A stretch of 64,000 nucleotides of DNA from Pseudomonas sp. MWU13-2100 (GCF_023242365.1 NZ_JALLIX010000009.1:116066-180065), one strand, 5' to 3'; shown: positions 44,618 to 53,891, counted from the first letter of the stretch. Translations and numbers: made by a program. Notes: a model not told the origin generated them from the letters alone.

Positions 44618-46006
44618 ATGTGGGTTCCTCGGCTCAGCGACTTCAACCAACCGGTGTACCTCTCCATCGCCGACGCGCTGGCGCGGGATATCGCCAGCGG
44701 TATGCTGAAAGCCGGCAGCCGCCTGCCGACCCTGCGTGAACTGGCCCAGGCGCTGGACGTCACGCCTGGTACCATCAGCCGCGCCTACAGCGAGGCCCAG
44801 CGGCGCAAGCTGGTGCAAGGCGAAGTCGGTCGCGGCACCTATGTGCTGGAACAGGGCGCGCCGACGCCGACCCGACAACAGCCCCCGGTGCTGCTGGCAC
44901 CGGGGCCGAGCGACCTGCTCGACCTGTCGATCATCAAGCCCCACGGCGAGCCGCTCGAACACGAGTTGCGCGATGCCCTGGTGAACATGGCCAACGACGC
45001 GGATTTCGCCCGCGCCCTGGACTACGCCCCCGACGGCGGTCACCCGGCCCACCGGGAAGCCGGCGCGCAGTGGTTGCGCCAGTCGCTGCCCGATGCGCAA
45101 TGGCACCAGGTGGTGATCACCGCCGGCGCGCAACATGGGCTGATGGTCGCCATGAGTGCCCTGAGCAACAGCGGTGACCTGGTGCTCTGCGAAGCCCTTT
45201 GCTACCCGGGCATCATTTCCCTGGCCCATGGCCTGGAGCGGCGCCTCGGCGGCGTGGAAATGGACGAGGAAGGGATCATTCCCGAGGCCCTGCGCGAGCG
45301 TTGCCGGCGGGAAAAACCGGCACTCCTGATCTGTGTCGCCACCTGCCAGAACCCGACCACGGCAATCATGTCAGCCGCGCGCCGAGCACAGATCGCGGCG
45401 ATTGCCGAAGAATTCGATTTCGTCATTATCGACGACGATATCTACGGTTTCCTCGCCAATGACCCGTCGATCAAGCCATTGTCCAGCTACGCCCCGGAGC
45501 GCTCGGTGTACCTCACCAGCCTGTCGAAATCGGTGATGCCGGCGCTGCGCATCGGTTACCTGTACAGCCCGCCGAAACTGCTGTCGCGCCTGACCTCAAT
45601 GGTGCGCAGCAGCATCTGGATGCCCTCGCCGCTGACCGCGCAACTGGCGAGCATGATGCTCAGCGAAGGCCTGGATACCCGACTGGTAACGGTCCAGCGC
45701 GCCGAAGCGGCCGCGCGCCAGGCCATCGCTGCGGAAGTCTTTCGCGGCTTGCAGATCACCACCCAGCCCCACAGTTATCATCTATGGCTGACCTTGCCCG
45801 AGCCCTGGAGCGGCGATGAGTTCACCTTGCTGGCGCGGGCCAACGGCGTGCTGGTGCTCAGCGGCACGCAGTTCCAGGCCGAACGCCTGGGGCATACCCG
45901 CAGCGTGCGGATCGTGCTGATGTCACCCACCAGCCGCGACGAACTGCGCTTTGCCCTGACCAAGCTGGCCAGCCTGATCGACGCCGACCCGCGCCGTTTC
46001 TACTGA
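44618..46006 (+). CDS. MocR-type regulator (GntR HTH plus aminotransferase fold)
   Basis: A 462-residue fusion. The N-terminal GntR winged helix (about 1-75) has SRLPTLRELAQALDVTPGTI and SRAYSEAQRRKLVQGEVGRG. The rest is a type I aminotransferase fold with the PLP lysine in SLSKSVMPALRIGYL and the Asp of DDDIYGFLA. Such proteins usually sense an amine or PLP and regulate the neighbouring gene. It is divergent from benE, its likely target. Confidence 0.92.
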   Translation: MWVPRLSDFNQPVYLSIADALARDIASGMLKAGSRLPTLRELAQALDVTPGTISRAYSEAQRRKLVQGEVGRGTYVLEQGAPTPTRQQPPVLLAPGPSDLLDLSIIKPHGEPLEHELRDALVNMANDADFARALDYAPDGGHPAHREAGAQWLRQSLPDAQWHQVVITAGAQHGLMVAMSALSNSGDLVLCEALCYPGIISLAHGLERRLGGVEMDEEGIIPEALRERCRREKPALLICVATCQNPTTAIMSAARRAQIAAIAEEFDFVIIDDDIYGFLANDPSIKPLSSYAPERSVYLTSLSKSVMPALRIGYLYSPPKLLSRLTSMVRSSIWMPSPLTAQLASMMLSEGLDTRLVTVQRAEAAARQAIAAEVFRGLQITTQPHSYHLWLTLPEPWSGDEFTLLARANGVLVLSGTQFQAERLGHTRSVRIVLMSPTSRDELRFALTKLASLIDADPRRFY

Positions 46007-46019
46007 ACGGTCGTTTACT

Positions 46020-46035
46020 CGGCACAAGCCTTGCA
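46020..46035 (+). promoter_or_regulatory. Candidate sigma-54 promoter
   Basis: CGGCACAAGCCTTGCA matches the -24/-12 pattern GGCAC-N5-TTGCA, with correct spacing between the GG and GC pairs. It lies about 158 bases before the small gene at 46193 and shortly after the MocR stop. Confidence 0.5.
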
Positions 46036-46192
46036 CCGGTAGATTCGTCAATACGGCACCCATGCAGTATCGATGCAGTTGTGCCCCGACATGAGGTCAG
46101 GGCGCCTGACCTGCCGCCGGTCCGGAAGCGACGAACCAATCCGGCCCGCGAGCAGTCAATGAATGCAGGTTCCGATCAGAGTGGTGACACAC

Positions 46193-46558
46193 ATGGATAA
46201 CCCCTTTCAGTTGATCAACGAGGCTTTCCAACCCGAATACCGGGTCAACCTCAGCCTTCAGGGACTCGACGGCGACATCATGCTGACCCTGTCCAATGCC
46301 AGCGGGATAGTGGCCAAGCGGATGATCAGCGCCGAACAGCGCAATGATCCGCGGCGCCTGAAACGCCTGATCCAGAGCGTGCAGTTCGGTATCGCCATCG
46401 AGCAGGGGCACAGTGCGCTGGATATTCTCACGGCCATGACCGACAGCGACAGCCTCAAGCTGGCGACCCTCCCCGCACCGGTCTGGAGCGGTGCCGGCCA
46501 TCATGTCGGGCGTCCGGCCACACCGACCGGCCGGGTGCTGACCCTGCCGCTTCGTTAA
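46193..46558 (+). CDS. Small conserved Pseudomonas protein, DUF3509-like
   Basis: A 121-residue cytosolic protein. The opening MDNPFQLINEAFQPEYRVNL and later KRMISAEQRNDPRRLKRLIQ fit my memory of DUF3509, a small family common in Pseudomonas with no known role. The final 30 residues are low in structure and Gly/Pro/Thr-rich. ATG 46193 is chosen over an ATG ten codons upstream on family start. A sigma-54-like promoter sits upstream, suggesting nitrogen or stress control. It converges with the DUF1501 gene, eight bases away. Confidence 0.65.
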   Translation: MDNPFQLINEAFQPEYRVNLSLQGLDGDIMLTLSNASGIVAKRMISAEQRNDPRRLKRLIQSVQFGIAIEQGHSALDILTAMTDSDSLKLATLPAPVWSGAGHHVGRPATPTGRVLTLPLR

Positions 46559-46565
46559 GCAGCCG

Positions 46566-47765
46566 CTACAGCAACTGCAACCCATTGGGGCGCGCGCCGG
46601 GAAAAACGCTCTGAAGTTGCGCAGTGGACAACCCCCAGGTGCGGCCCAACAGGCCGCCCAGCAGATCGCGGTAGTTGTTCAGCACCGGATAATCGCGGTT
46701 CTGCAACAGGCTGCCCGGCGCCACTGCCACTTGCTCGCCGGCGATACGCCCACCGTGCACGCCGCCGCCCAGCACCCAGTAGACCGTGCCATGGCCATGA
46801 TCGGTGCCACGATTGCCGTTCTCGCGGAAGGTGCGGCCAAATTCCGAGACCACCACCACGGTGGTGTCTTTCCACTGATCGCCCATGGCCTCGGCAAAGG
46901 CCGCCAGGCCCTGGCCCAGGTTCGCCAGGTTGTTGGAGAGCGGTCCCTGGGCGCCGCCCTGGTTGACGTGGGTGTCCCAGCCACCAACATCGACGAAACC
47001 AAGCCGATACTGATCGCGCATCAGGGTGGCGATGCGCCGGGTTTCTGCGGCGAAGTTCTGCGCCGTCTGCGCACCACGGCCGGCCCTGGTCATTTCGTCC
47101 TGCAGGTCCTTCGACACTTGCTGGCGCAGTTGCAGACCGTCGGTCACCGGCGCGGCCAGCGTCGTGCCCTTGTACATCGAGGCGAGGATCGCGGACTGGC
47201 GCTCGTCGAACACCGGTTTCGAAACCCCGCGCAACGACAGGTTGGGAATATCCCGGCCGCCCTGGAAACTCAGCGGCAAGGCATCGGTAAAGGCAATCGG
47301 CGCGCTGCCGGGCACGGCGCCGGCCAGACGGGCGAGAAAGCCCGAACCATAGTGGCCGTGCTGCTCGCCGGCCAGGCCGGCCTCGATATTGTCCTGGGTT
47401 TCGAAGTGGCTGCGCGACAGGTCGTCGGTACCGGCAAAGGGCACGAAGGCGAGCTGCTTGCGTTGCCAGAGCGGGTAGAGCGAATCGCGCAACAGCGGGT
47501 TGAGGCCCCAATGGCCGTCGAGGGCGATGGCGCTGTTGGGGTTGTGCGGATCGGGCCGGGCAATCGCCAGGCTCGGCCGCGAGGCGTAGTAGAAATCGCT
47601 GGCATAGGGCACCAGCAGGTTGTTGCAGTCATAGCCGCCACGCAGGAACACCATCAGAAAGCGCGGTGCCGACGCGGGAGCGGCAAACAGCTTGCCGGAG
47701 AACGACAAGGTCGGCAGAGTCGCGGCGGCGACCGCTGAAGCGACCAGAAAGTCTCGACGATTCAT
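46566..47765 (-). CDS. DUF1501 exported protein with Tat signal
   Basis: A 399-residue protein of the DUF1501 family, related to the alkaline phosphatase/sulfatase fold. The twin-arginine signal is MNRRDFLVASAVAAATLPTL. Conserved stretches are FLRGGYDCNNLLVPY, HWGLNPLL and EFGRTFRENGNRGTDHGHGT. The last resembles a metal-binding site. It starts 28 bases after the DUF1800 gene and AAGGAAGG precedes the ATG. The two families are encoded together in many bacteria, but the shared function is unknown. Confidence 0.88.
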   Translation of the reverse strand: MNRRDFLVASAVAAATLPTLSFSGKLFAAPASAPRFLMVFLRGGYDCNNLLVPYASDFYYASRPSLAIARPDPHNPNSAIALDGHWGLNPLLRDSLYPLWQRKQLAFVPFAGTDDLSRSHFETQDNIEAGLAGEQHGHYGSGFLARLAGAVPGSAPIAFTDALPLSFQGGRDIPNLSLRGVSKPVFDERQSAILASMYKGTTLAAPVTDGLQLRQQVSKDLQDEMTRAGRGAQTAQNFAAETRRIATLMRDQYRLGFVDVGGWDTHVNQGGAQGPLSNNLANLGQGLAAFAEAMGDQWKDTTVVVVSEFGRTFRENGNRGTDHGHGTVYWVLGGGVHGGRIAGEQVAVAPGSLLQNRDYPVLNNYRDLLGGLLGRTWGLSTAQLQSVFPGARPNGLQLL

Positions 47766-47793
47766 CACTGCACCTTCCTTGAAGAGCACGGCG

Positions 47794-49332
47794 TTAACGG
47801 TTGTTGAAGTCCGGTGAAGACAACAGGAAGGTGTTCCATTCCTGGGGCGAGGTGGCCTGATTCAGCGCGGCGGTGGTGGCGGCCGACAGATGTGGACCAA
47901 TGGCCTCGTAATACAACGGCGTGGTGATCATGGGAAAACCGCCCTGGGCCTTGTCACTGCCTTCGGGGGTAAACAGCTTGTTGTAGCCCGAGCCGATGGA
48001 GCGGGCGATTTCGAAACGCTTCGACATCTGCCCGGAGCTGGCCCAACCGGCGGCGTCCAGCGGCCAGCCGTCCGGGGTCTGCCGGCCGAATACCGGTTCA
48101 CCCAGTTGATTGAGCCAGTTGAGCATCGGCCGCGGATTGGCGATGGGCTTGCCGTCGTAGGCCAGGCGTACCGCCGAGACCACGAACTGGGTCGGGTCCT
48201 TGAATTTTTTCCCGGCACTTTGCAGCAGTTCCGGCGACTCGAAGAGTGTGCGCAGCACCTGGGCGATATCGCCATCGCTGCGCTGGAAGGTCACGCTCAT
48301 ACGGTCCACCAGGGCTTGAGGCGGCTGGTCGGCGACAAAGTATTGCGCCAGTTTGCGCGAGATAAACTGCGCACAGGCTTTCTGCCGGGTGATCAGGTTG
48401 AGCGCCCGGGTGATCTCATCGAAGCCGCTGCCCTGGATCCGTTCGCCCAGCAGCACCTTGTCGGAGAAGTCGTGGCGATTGGGGTTGAACTGGAACATCC
48501 CGTCATTCACCACCAACGGCGCCACCCGCGGTCCGAACTTCTGCACCCGACCATCCAGCGGCCTCACCCCGGCGCCGGTGAGGATCAGCGCCAACTGCTG
48601 GACATCCTGCTGGGTGTAGCCGGAGCCGACCCCCAGGGTGTGCAGTTCCATCAGCTCACGGGCGTAGTTTTCGTTGACCTTGCCCCTGGCGTTCTGGGCA
48701 TTGTCGAGAAACTCCAGCATGGCCGGGCTCTTGAGGGTTGCCAGCAGCAGGTCCTTGAACTTGCCCAGGGCATGTGGGCGGATCACCTGCTCTTCGTAGT
48801 CCGCCGCCATAAGGCGTACCGCGCCCTTGCCGGCAAACACGCTGAAGTGATTGAGCCAGAAGCCGACCATCTGCTCCTTGAGCTGGTTGCCGCCATAGAC
48901 GGCTCGCAACAGGGTGATTTGCCGGGCCTGGTCGGCGGCGTCATTGAGCTGTTGCTGCTGGGATTTTCTCGCTTCGACCTTGGCGTCGCCGTCCGGCATC
49001 GACTGCAGTTGCTCCTGGCCCTGTTTGAAGGCGAGCAAGGTGGCCTGCAACGGTTGCGCGAGGATCGGGAATGCCCGCAATTGCGCGTCGATGCCCGGCG
49101 GCAACGGATCACGAATACGGTCGGCCAGTTGCGCCTCCAGCAAGCCGTTACGGCCCATGGCGCGAAAGCGCGCGACGTTCGCCGCATCCAGATCGTAACC
49201 GTCGCGCCGCAGCCAGGCCGAATCGGCGGGACTCAACGGCGCGACAGGCGCCGCCACGGCAACGCCGGGAAGGCCCGCCACCAGGAACACCGACAACCCC
49301 AGACAACGTAGAACAGCACCCGGTACTGGCAT
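47794..49332 (-). CDS. DUF1800 exported protein
   Basis: A 512-residue protein with a signal peptide (LGLSVFLVAGLPGVAVAAPV). It has the DUF1800 hallmarks: QLKEQMVGFWLNHFSV, NENYARELMELHTLGVGSGY and KFGPRVAPLV. It is the first gene of a two-gene operon with the DUF1501 gene and likely acts in the periplasm or outside the cell. No enzymatic activity is established for this family. Confidence 0.88.
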   Translation of the reverse strand: MPVPGAVLRCLGLSVFLVAGLPGVAVAAPVAPLSPADSAWLRRDGYDLDAANVARFRAMGRNGLLEAQLADRIRDPLPPGIDAQLRAFPILAQPLQATLLAFKQGQEQLQSMPDGDAKVEARKSQQQQLNDAADQARQITLLRAVYGGNQLKEQMVGFWLNHFSVFAGKGAVRLMAADYEEQVIRPHALGKFKDLLLATLKSPAMLEFLDNAQNARGKVNENYARELMELHTLGVGSGYTQQDVQQLALILTGAGVRPLDGRVQKFGPRVAPLVVNDGMFQFNPNRHDFSDKVLLGERIQGSGFDEITRALNLITRQKACAQFISRKLAQYFVADQPPQALVDRMSVTFQRSDGDIAQVLRTLFESPELLQSAGKKFKDPTQFVVSAVRLAYDGKPIANPRPMLNWLNQLGEPVFGRQTPDGWPLDAAGWASSGQMSKRFEIARSIGSGYNKLFTPEGSDKAQGGFPMITTPLYYEAIGPHLSAATTAALNQATSPQEWNTFLLSSPDFNNR

Positions 49333-49597
49333 ATCAAGAGGCTTCCAAAGGTGAGAGCGACAGCAATCCTTTCATCCCCAGTGTCTGTCGAACTGGCTGT
49401 ACCAATGCTGACAAATGCGCATTCAGTTCTATCCTGCCTGAGGCTTGTGACAAGCGGCTCTTGCGCCGAAAAAGACGGTGTCGGGTTCAGGAACCGGACA
49501 GATACATACTGTTACAACAAGCGTAGCCGGTGATAAAACACCGCAACGATCCGTTCGCCAGGCATGTGCCGTGGGCGGACCACTCCGAGGAGGCAAC

Positions 49598-49939
49598 ATG
49601 TTTTTACGTTACGCAGCACTTGCAGCGGTAGTCATGGCGGCTTCCGGTTGCGTACAGGAGCGCGTGGTTCACGACCGCCAGGTGGTGGTCGAACGGCCGG
49701 CGCCGCAATACGTGGAAGTGGTGGCGCCGCAACCGCCACCGCAGGAAGTCATCGAAGTGGAGCCCGCCTATCGCCCCGGCTTCGTCTGGGCGCGGGGATA
49801 CTGGCATTGGGACGGACGGCGCTATGTGGCGATGCACGGTCATTGGGAACCGGTGCGCCAGGGTTATCGCTATGTACACCCGCACTGGGAGCGGCATAAC
49901 GATGGCTGGCATCTGCGCGCCGGGGTCTGGGTCAACTGA
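49598..49939 (+). CDS. WXXGXW/YXWGQ-type small lipoprotein
   Basis: A 113-residue protein with a lipobox (VVMAASGCVQ). The mature part begins with a Val/Pro-rich region and then repeats aromatic units such as RGYWHWDGRRYVAMHGHWEP and YVHPHWERHNDGWHLRAGVW. These tryptophan repeats are seen in BcpO-related and YXWGQ-repeat proteins of the outer membrane. GAGGAGG lies just before the ATG at 49598, which makes the earlier start at 49478 unlikely. The function is not known. Confidence 0.8.
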   Translation: MFLRYAALAAVVMAASGCVQERVVHDRQVVVERPAPQYVEVVAPQPPPQEVIEVEPAYRPGFVWARGYWHWDGRRYVAMHGHWEPVRQGYRYVHPHWERHNDGWHLRAGVWVN

Positions 49940-50003
49940 TCAGCGACCGCCTGTAAGCGCGAGCACACTCGTGCTTACAGGCGTGATCGCCTGACGGCGT
50001 CTT

Positions 50004-50504
50004 TCAAAGATCACCCTTCTCCACTTCCGGATGCTCGCTGGAGCCCTCGCCGGTCTTGCGCTGCGGATGCTCGATCTTCACCGACGGGAACTGCGATGAG
50101 GCATAGCGCACCACCAGGATCGCCAGCGCCAGCAGCAGGATCGCCCCGGACAGGTAAACCACGCCCATGTCCGGCGGATTATGGTGCGACACATTGGAGA
50201 TCAGCAGCCGGGTCAGCGCGGTGATCGCCACGTAGATCAGGAAGCGCACCGGCATGTGGTTGGTCTTGAAGTAGATCCCCACCATCGCCCCCAACTCGAG
50301 GTAGATGAACAACAGCAGGATGTCGTCGATCTTCAGATGACCCTCTTCGATCATCATCAAAAACTCCATCACCGCCGCCCAGGCCGTGACTCCGCCAATG
50401 GCGAACAGCGCCAGGTAATGAAACGACTCGACGAACAGGTTGCCCAGGGACTCGGCCACCTGATGCACGTTTTGTCGCAGGTTCTCGGCCCAATTGATTT
50501 TCAC
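50004..50504 (-). CDS. psiE: PsiE-family membrane protein
   Basis: A 166-residue inner-membrane protein with four hydrophobic helices. Conserved PsiE features are GNLFVESFHYLALFAIGGVT and LLFIYLELGAMVGIYFKTNH, followed by MPVRFLIYVAITALTRLL. GTG 50504 is chosen, because AAGGAA lies eight bases upstream and the longer frame has no coding character. In enteric bacteria PsiE is phosphate-starvation inducible. I see no clear Pho box here. The tail after 145 is charged and disordered. Confidence 0.85.
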   Translation of the reverse strand: MKINWAENLRQNVHQVAESLGNLFVESFHYLALFAIGGVTAWAAVMEFLMMIEEGHLKIDDILLLFIYLELGAMVGIYFKTNHMPVRFLIYVAITALTRLLISNVSHHNPPDMGVVYLSGAILLLALAILVVRYASSQFPSVKIEHPQRKTGEGSSEHPEVEKGDL

Positions 50505-50804
50505 GGTGCAGGTTCCTTGGTTCGGCTTTATCGGAGGATGCGGGTAGAAGATGACTATTGTCCCTGCATGCAGAAAAAAGGCCAGAGACAGCAATAAAAT
50601 GCAGGCAATGTGTCTCGGCAGACCCCGCGCTGGTGTGCGTGTCGACGCCCGCGATGCAGACGCGATGGCGCACCTGACAAAACGCGAAACAGGTCTACAT
50701 TAAAAAGCCACTACCCAAACCCTGGGGATTCGCTTATGCTTTTAGCTGTATATAAATACAGTAATTGCAAAACACAACTATCGTGAAGGCATGTGAGGTG
50801 GTGA
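50505..50804. other. Intergenic region holding the LexA-controlled promoter
   Basis: No gene seen in 300 bases. It holds the psiE leader on the left and the AT-rich yebG promoter with a LexA box on the right. The rest has no recognisable element. Confidence 0.5.
50746..50761 (+). promoter_or_regulatory. LexA (SOS) box
   Basis: CTGTATATAAATACAG is an exact CTGT-N8-ACAG site with the AT-rich centre of the consensus. It lies 43 bases before the yebG start. Confidence 0.92.
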
Positions 50805-51071
50805 ATGGCCGTCGAAGTGGTATACCGCAGCAGCCGAGATCTGGAGCGTTTGTTCATGGATAAAGCCGAAGCTGACCGTCATGACAAAATGCTCGAATTG
50901 GCCGAGCTGTTGGCCGAAGTCCTGCAAAAAGCCGTGCCCTCGCTGAGCGAGCAGCAGGTGGAGGAAGCCGGCATCTACATGGCGAAAAACCGTGATGTAT
51001 TCGCCCGGGCGTTCAAGAGCCAGCCGGACGCGCTGAGCGAATTGCTCTCGCCCCCGGCTCCCGCCGAATAA
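50805..51071 (+). CDS. yebG: YebG, SOS-induced DNA-damage protein
   Basis: An 88-residue protein. MAVEVVYRSSRDLERLFMDK, KAEADRHDKMLELAELLAEV and the following helices match YebG of enteric bacteria, a small SOS gene of unclear function. A consensus LexA box sits 43 bases upstream, which confirms SOS control. The gene begins ATGGCCGTCG after GAGGTGGTG. It converges with the amino acid dehydrogenase gene, seven bases apart. Confidence 0.9.
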   Translation: MAVEVVYRSSRDLERLFMDKAEADRHDKMLELAELLAEVLQKAVPSLSEQQVEEAGIYMAKNRDVFARAFKSQPDALSELLSPPAPAE

Positions 51072-51077
51072 GGCACC

Positions 51078-52097
51078 TCACCGGTAAAGCAGGCGCTCCG
51101 CCAGTTCGTCGGCCACTCGCGCCGGCGAGCGCTTTTCCGCCTGGGCATGGGCAAAGACTTCCGTCAGGCGGGAACCGATTCGGGACAAATGGGCGGTGAT
51201 GGTCGACAGTTCCTCGCCCTGATGCCTGAGGGCGACATAGATCAATCCCCCCGAACTGATCACGTAGTCGGGGGCATAAAGAATCCCGCGTTTTTCCAAC
51301 TGATCGGCGACGCTGATATGGGTCAGCTGGGTGCTGGCCGAACCCGCCACTGCCGCGCAACGCAGCTGCGCCACGCTCTGGCTGGTAAGCACATTACCTA
51401 CGCTGCAGGGGGCAAGAATGTCACACGGCGTACTGAGCAAGGCTTCACAGGCGATCGGATGCGCACCCAATTGTTCCATGGCCAGTTGCACCTTGCCCGG
51501 GTCGGTATCGCTGACCAGCAATTCCGCTCCCGCCGCATGCAACTGCTCGGCCAGGGCATAACCGACATTGCCCAACCCTTGCACCGCCACCCGCAACCCT
51601 TCCAGATTGTCGCTGCCCAGCCGCGCCATGGCGGTGGTGCGAATCCCGGCGAACACGCCCATGGCCGCGTGCGGCGACGGGTCGCCGGCGCTGGTGGTGC
51701 TGGTGACGTGCTGGGTGTATTGGGCGATGCAATCCATATCGACCGTGGAGGTCCCACTGTCGATGGCGGTGATATAGCGCCCGTCGAGCTGCTCGATACA
51801 ACGACCAAAGGCTTCGAACAGGGCGGCGCGGCTTTCCACATGGGGAGGACGAATGATCACCGCCTTGCCACCACCCACCGACAACCCCGCAAGCGCAGCC
51901 TTGTAGCTCATGCCCTGGGCCAGGCGAATGGCATCGACCATGGCACTTTCATCATTGGGATAGGCCAGGTAACGGCACCCCCCCAGCGCCGGCCCGAGCC
52001 GACGATTGTGGATGGCGATCACCGCCTTCAACCCGGTGACCGGATCGACACTGAGGTGCAGCGACTCAAGACGAGTGCTTTGCATGAGAGCGAACAT
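51078..52097 (-). CDS. Leu/Phe/Val-type amino acid dehydrogenase
   Basis: A 339-residue NAD-dependent oxidative deaminase of the Glu/Leu/Phe/Val superfamily. The catalytic Lys is in SVGGGKAVI (about residue 78). The Rossmann motif is VQGLGNVGYALAEQ near 170. The substrate loop (GPALGGCRYL) and ISSGGLIYVA near the end match leucine dehydrogenases. It interconverts branched-chain amino acids and their 2-keto acids. ATG 52097 is the natural start, with MQSTRLE five codons in as an alternative. Confidence 0.88.
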   Translation of the reverse strand: MFALMQSTRLESLHLSVDPVTGLKAVIAIHNRRLGPALGGCRYLAYPNDESAMVDAIRLAQGMSYKAALAGLSVGGGKAVIIRPPHVESRAALFEAFGRCIEQLDGRYITAIDSGTSTVDMDCIAQYTQHVTSTTSAGDPSPHAAMGVFAGIRTTAMARLGSDNLEGLRVAVQGLGNVGYALAEQLHAAGAELLVSDTDPGKVQLAMEQLGAHPIACEALLSTPCDILAPCSVGNVLTSQSVAQLRCAAVAGSASTQLTHISVADQLEKRGILYAPDYVISSGGLIYVALRHQGEELSTITAHLSRIGSRLTEVFAHAQAEKRSPARVADELAERLLYR

Positions 52098-52274
52098 CGA
52101 GAGGCCCCCTGGATACTACCTGTAGCGAGTATAGGCTTCGTGGGAAAGCTTGCAGAAGCAAGCAGGAATAAGCCTTCGGCGTTTGCTGGCTTTGCGACAT
52201 AACCCGCAAGCGCTGCAAGAGACTGGACGAAAGCCCGTCGCGGGGCTAAAACAGAGACTCTGCCGGAGATCTCG

Positions 52275-53078
52275 ATGAACCCCCGCCAAGCGTTTTTCGC
52301 CTGCCTGCAACGCACCCCGCCCGCCGTGTTCGAAGCCGCCGTGTGGATGGCCGCCGAACATGACGCGCAGGTCCTGCCCGAATCCGTGCTGCGGGATTTC
52401 CGCGACCTGCGACAACGAGTCAGCGCCGGCCTGCCGATGCTGCCGGTCAGCGAGTTGGGCCAGCCACTGTTGCGGCGGCTGAACGATCTGGGGTTCCAGC
52501 AGGATGAGTTCACCCCGCTACGGCCTCACGCGGCATTGCTCGACAAGGTCTTGCAGCGCCGCCGCGGGCAGCCGCTGGCGCTGGCGTTGATCGCCCTGGA
52601 ACTGGCCCGGCAGCTGGAGATTCCATTGGTGGGGGTGAATTTCCCCGGGCATTTCCTGCTGCGGGTGCCGGGGGCCGACCATCTGCTCGACCCGTGCGGC
52701 GGACGACGTCTTTATCCCAATGACTGCCGTGAGCTGCTGACCCGCCAGTATGGTCCGAGCACAGTGCTGAAGGCCGAACATATGCACACGGCCACACCAG
52801 TACAGATGCTCCAGCGCCTGTCGCGCAACCTGCGGCAATTGCACCAGGCCAACGACGACTTCCTCGGCGCCCTGGTGGATGCCGAACGGGTCCTGGAACT
52901 GGGCCAGGCCAATGCCGGCGACTACCTGGCCCGCGCCAGCCTGTACCAGCGCCTCGATTGCCCGCGGGCCGAACGCCATGACCTGGAACGGGCACTGTTG
53001 CTCAGCGAAGACCCGCTCCAGCGACTACGGCTGACGGAGCGACTGGGGCAATTGCCACCGAATGCAGTGGTGCATTAG
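52275..53078 (+). CDS. SirB1-family transglutaminase-like/TPR protein
   Basis: A 267-residue protein. The N-terminal transglutaminase-like domain has the SirB1 motif QRRRGQPLALALIALELARQ followed by GVNFPGHFLLRV. As in most SirB1 proteins, the catalytic Cys is absent, so it is likely not an enzyme. TPR-like helices are at 195-265 (DAERVLELGQANAGDYLARA). The cellular role is undefined. Confidence 0.85.
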   Translation: MNPRQAFFACLQRTPPAVFEAAVWMAAEHDAQVLPESVLRDFRDLRQRVSAGLPMLPVSELGQPLLRRLNDLGFQQDEFTPLRPHAALLDKVLQRRRGQPLALALIALELARQLEIPLVGVNFPGHFLLRVPGADHLLDPCGGRRLYPNDCRELLTRQYGPSTVLKAEHMHTATPVQMLQRLSRNLRQLHQANDDFLGALVDAERVLELGQANAGDYLARASLYQRLDCPRAERHDLERALLLSEDPLQRLRLTERLGQLPPNAVVH

Positions 53079-53150
53079 GCCATTGCGAGAAGATCCGCTT
53101 CGCTCGCATCGTGAACTCAGCAAACCTTTATGGTGAGACGCCTATCTTCC

Positions 53151-53224
53151 TGTGGGAGCGGAGCTTGCCCGCGAAGCTTTTAGCGGCATCAGGGGCCCCT
53201 TCGCGGGCAAGCTCCGCTCCCACA
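53151..53224. repeat. REP palindrome
   Basis: Arms TGTGGGAGCGGAGCTTGCCC and the complement ending GCTCCGCTCCCACA, between the convergent SirB1-family and maiA genes. Confidence 0.9.
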
Positions 53225-53240
53225 AGATGTTCAGTGTGTC

Positions 53241-53879
53241 TTACAAAGGGGTATCCGGCTGGTTGGCCGGGTGCGCCTTGATAAACGCCGGGTGCTGCTC
53301 CGCCAGCGCCGCCACCCGGCGAATACGCGGATACGCCTCCAGTGACACCTTGAAACGCTGCGCCGCATACAGTTGCGGAATCAGGTATACATCCGCCAAT
53401 CCCGGCTCCTTGCCAAAGCAATAACCGACCTCGCCAATCAACTGCTCCACCGCCGCCAGCCCCTGGCTGACCCAGTGGCCGATCCACTCCTGCACCTGGG
53501 CATCGTCATGCCCCCACTGGCGCAGCAGGTTGGTGGTGCCGGAGTTGTGCAACGGATGAATATCGCAACCGATCAGCGCCGCCACCGCTCGCTCGCGGGC
53601 ACGGGTCAGCAGGTCCGAGGCCAGCAGCGGCGGCTGTGGATAACGCTCTTCGAGAAACTCGATGATCGCCGGTGACTGCGTCAGCACATCGCCAGCGTCC
53701 GTACGCAAGGCCGGCACCCGCCCCTGTGGGTTGACCGCCAGATATGCCGCCTGGCGCTGCTCGCCACCGCCCGGGGCGATCAGGTTGATCGGCAGCGCGT
53801 GGTAATCCAGGCCCTTGAGGGCCAGGGCGATCCGCACGCGGTAGGACGAGGTCGAACGGTAGTAGGTGTAAAGTTCCAT
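53241..53879 (-). CDS. maiA: MaiA, maleylacetoacetate isomerase
   Basis: A zeta-class glutathione transferase of 212 residues that converts maleylacetoacetate to fumarylacetoacetate with glutathione. The opening TYYRSTSSYRVRIALALKGL is the zeta-class active-site segment, with Ser where other members have Cys. QSPAIIEFLEERYPQPPLL is the GST motif. It is the last gene of the hmg operon and follows fahA after 12 bases. Confidence 0.93.
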   Translation of the reverse strand: MELYTYYRSTSSYRVRIALALKGLDYHALPINLIAPGGGEQRQAAYLAVNPQGRVPALRTDAGDVLTQSPAIIEFLEERYPQPPLLASDLLTRARERAVAALIGCDIHPLHNSGTTNLLRQWGHDDAQVQEWIGHWVSQGLAAVEQLIGEVGYCFGKEPGLADVYLIPQLYAAQRFKVSLEAYPRIRRVAALAEQHPAFIKAHPANQPDTPL

Positions 53880-53891
53880 GGTCCTCTCCTC

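Noticed and set aside
52275..53078. Active transglutaminase or protease
   Set aside because: The SirB1-type motif lacks the catalytic Cys, so enzymatic function was not claimed.
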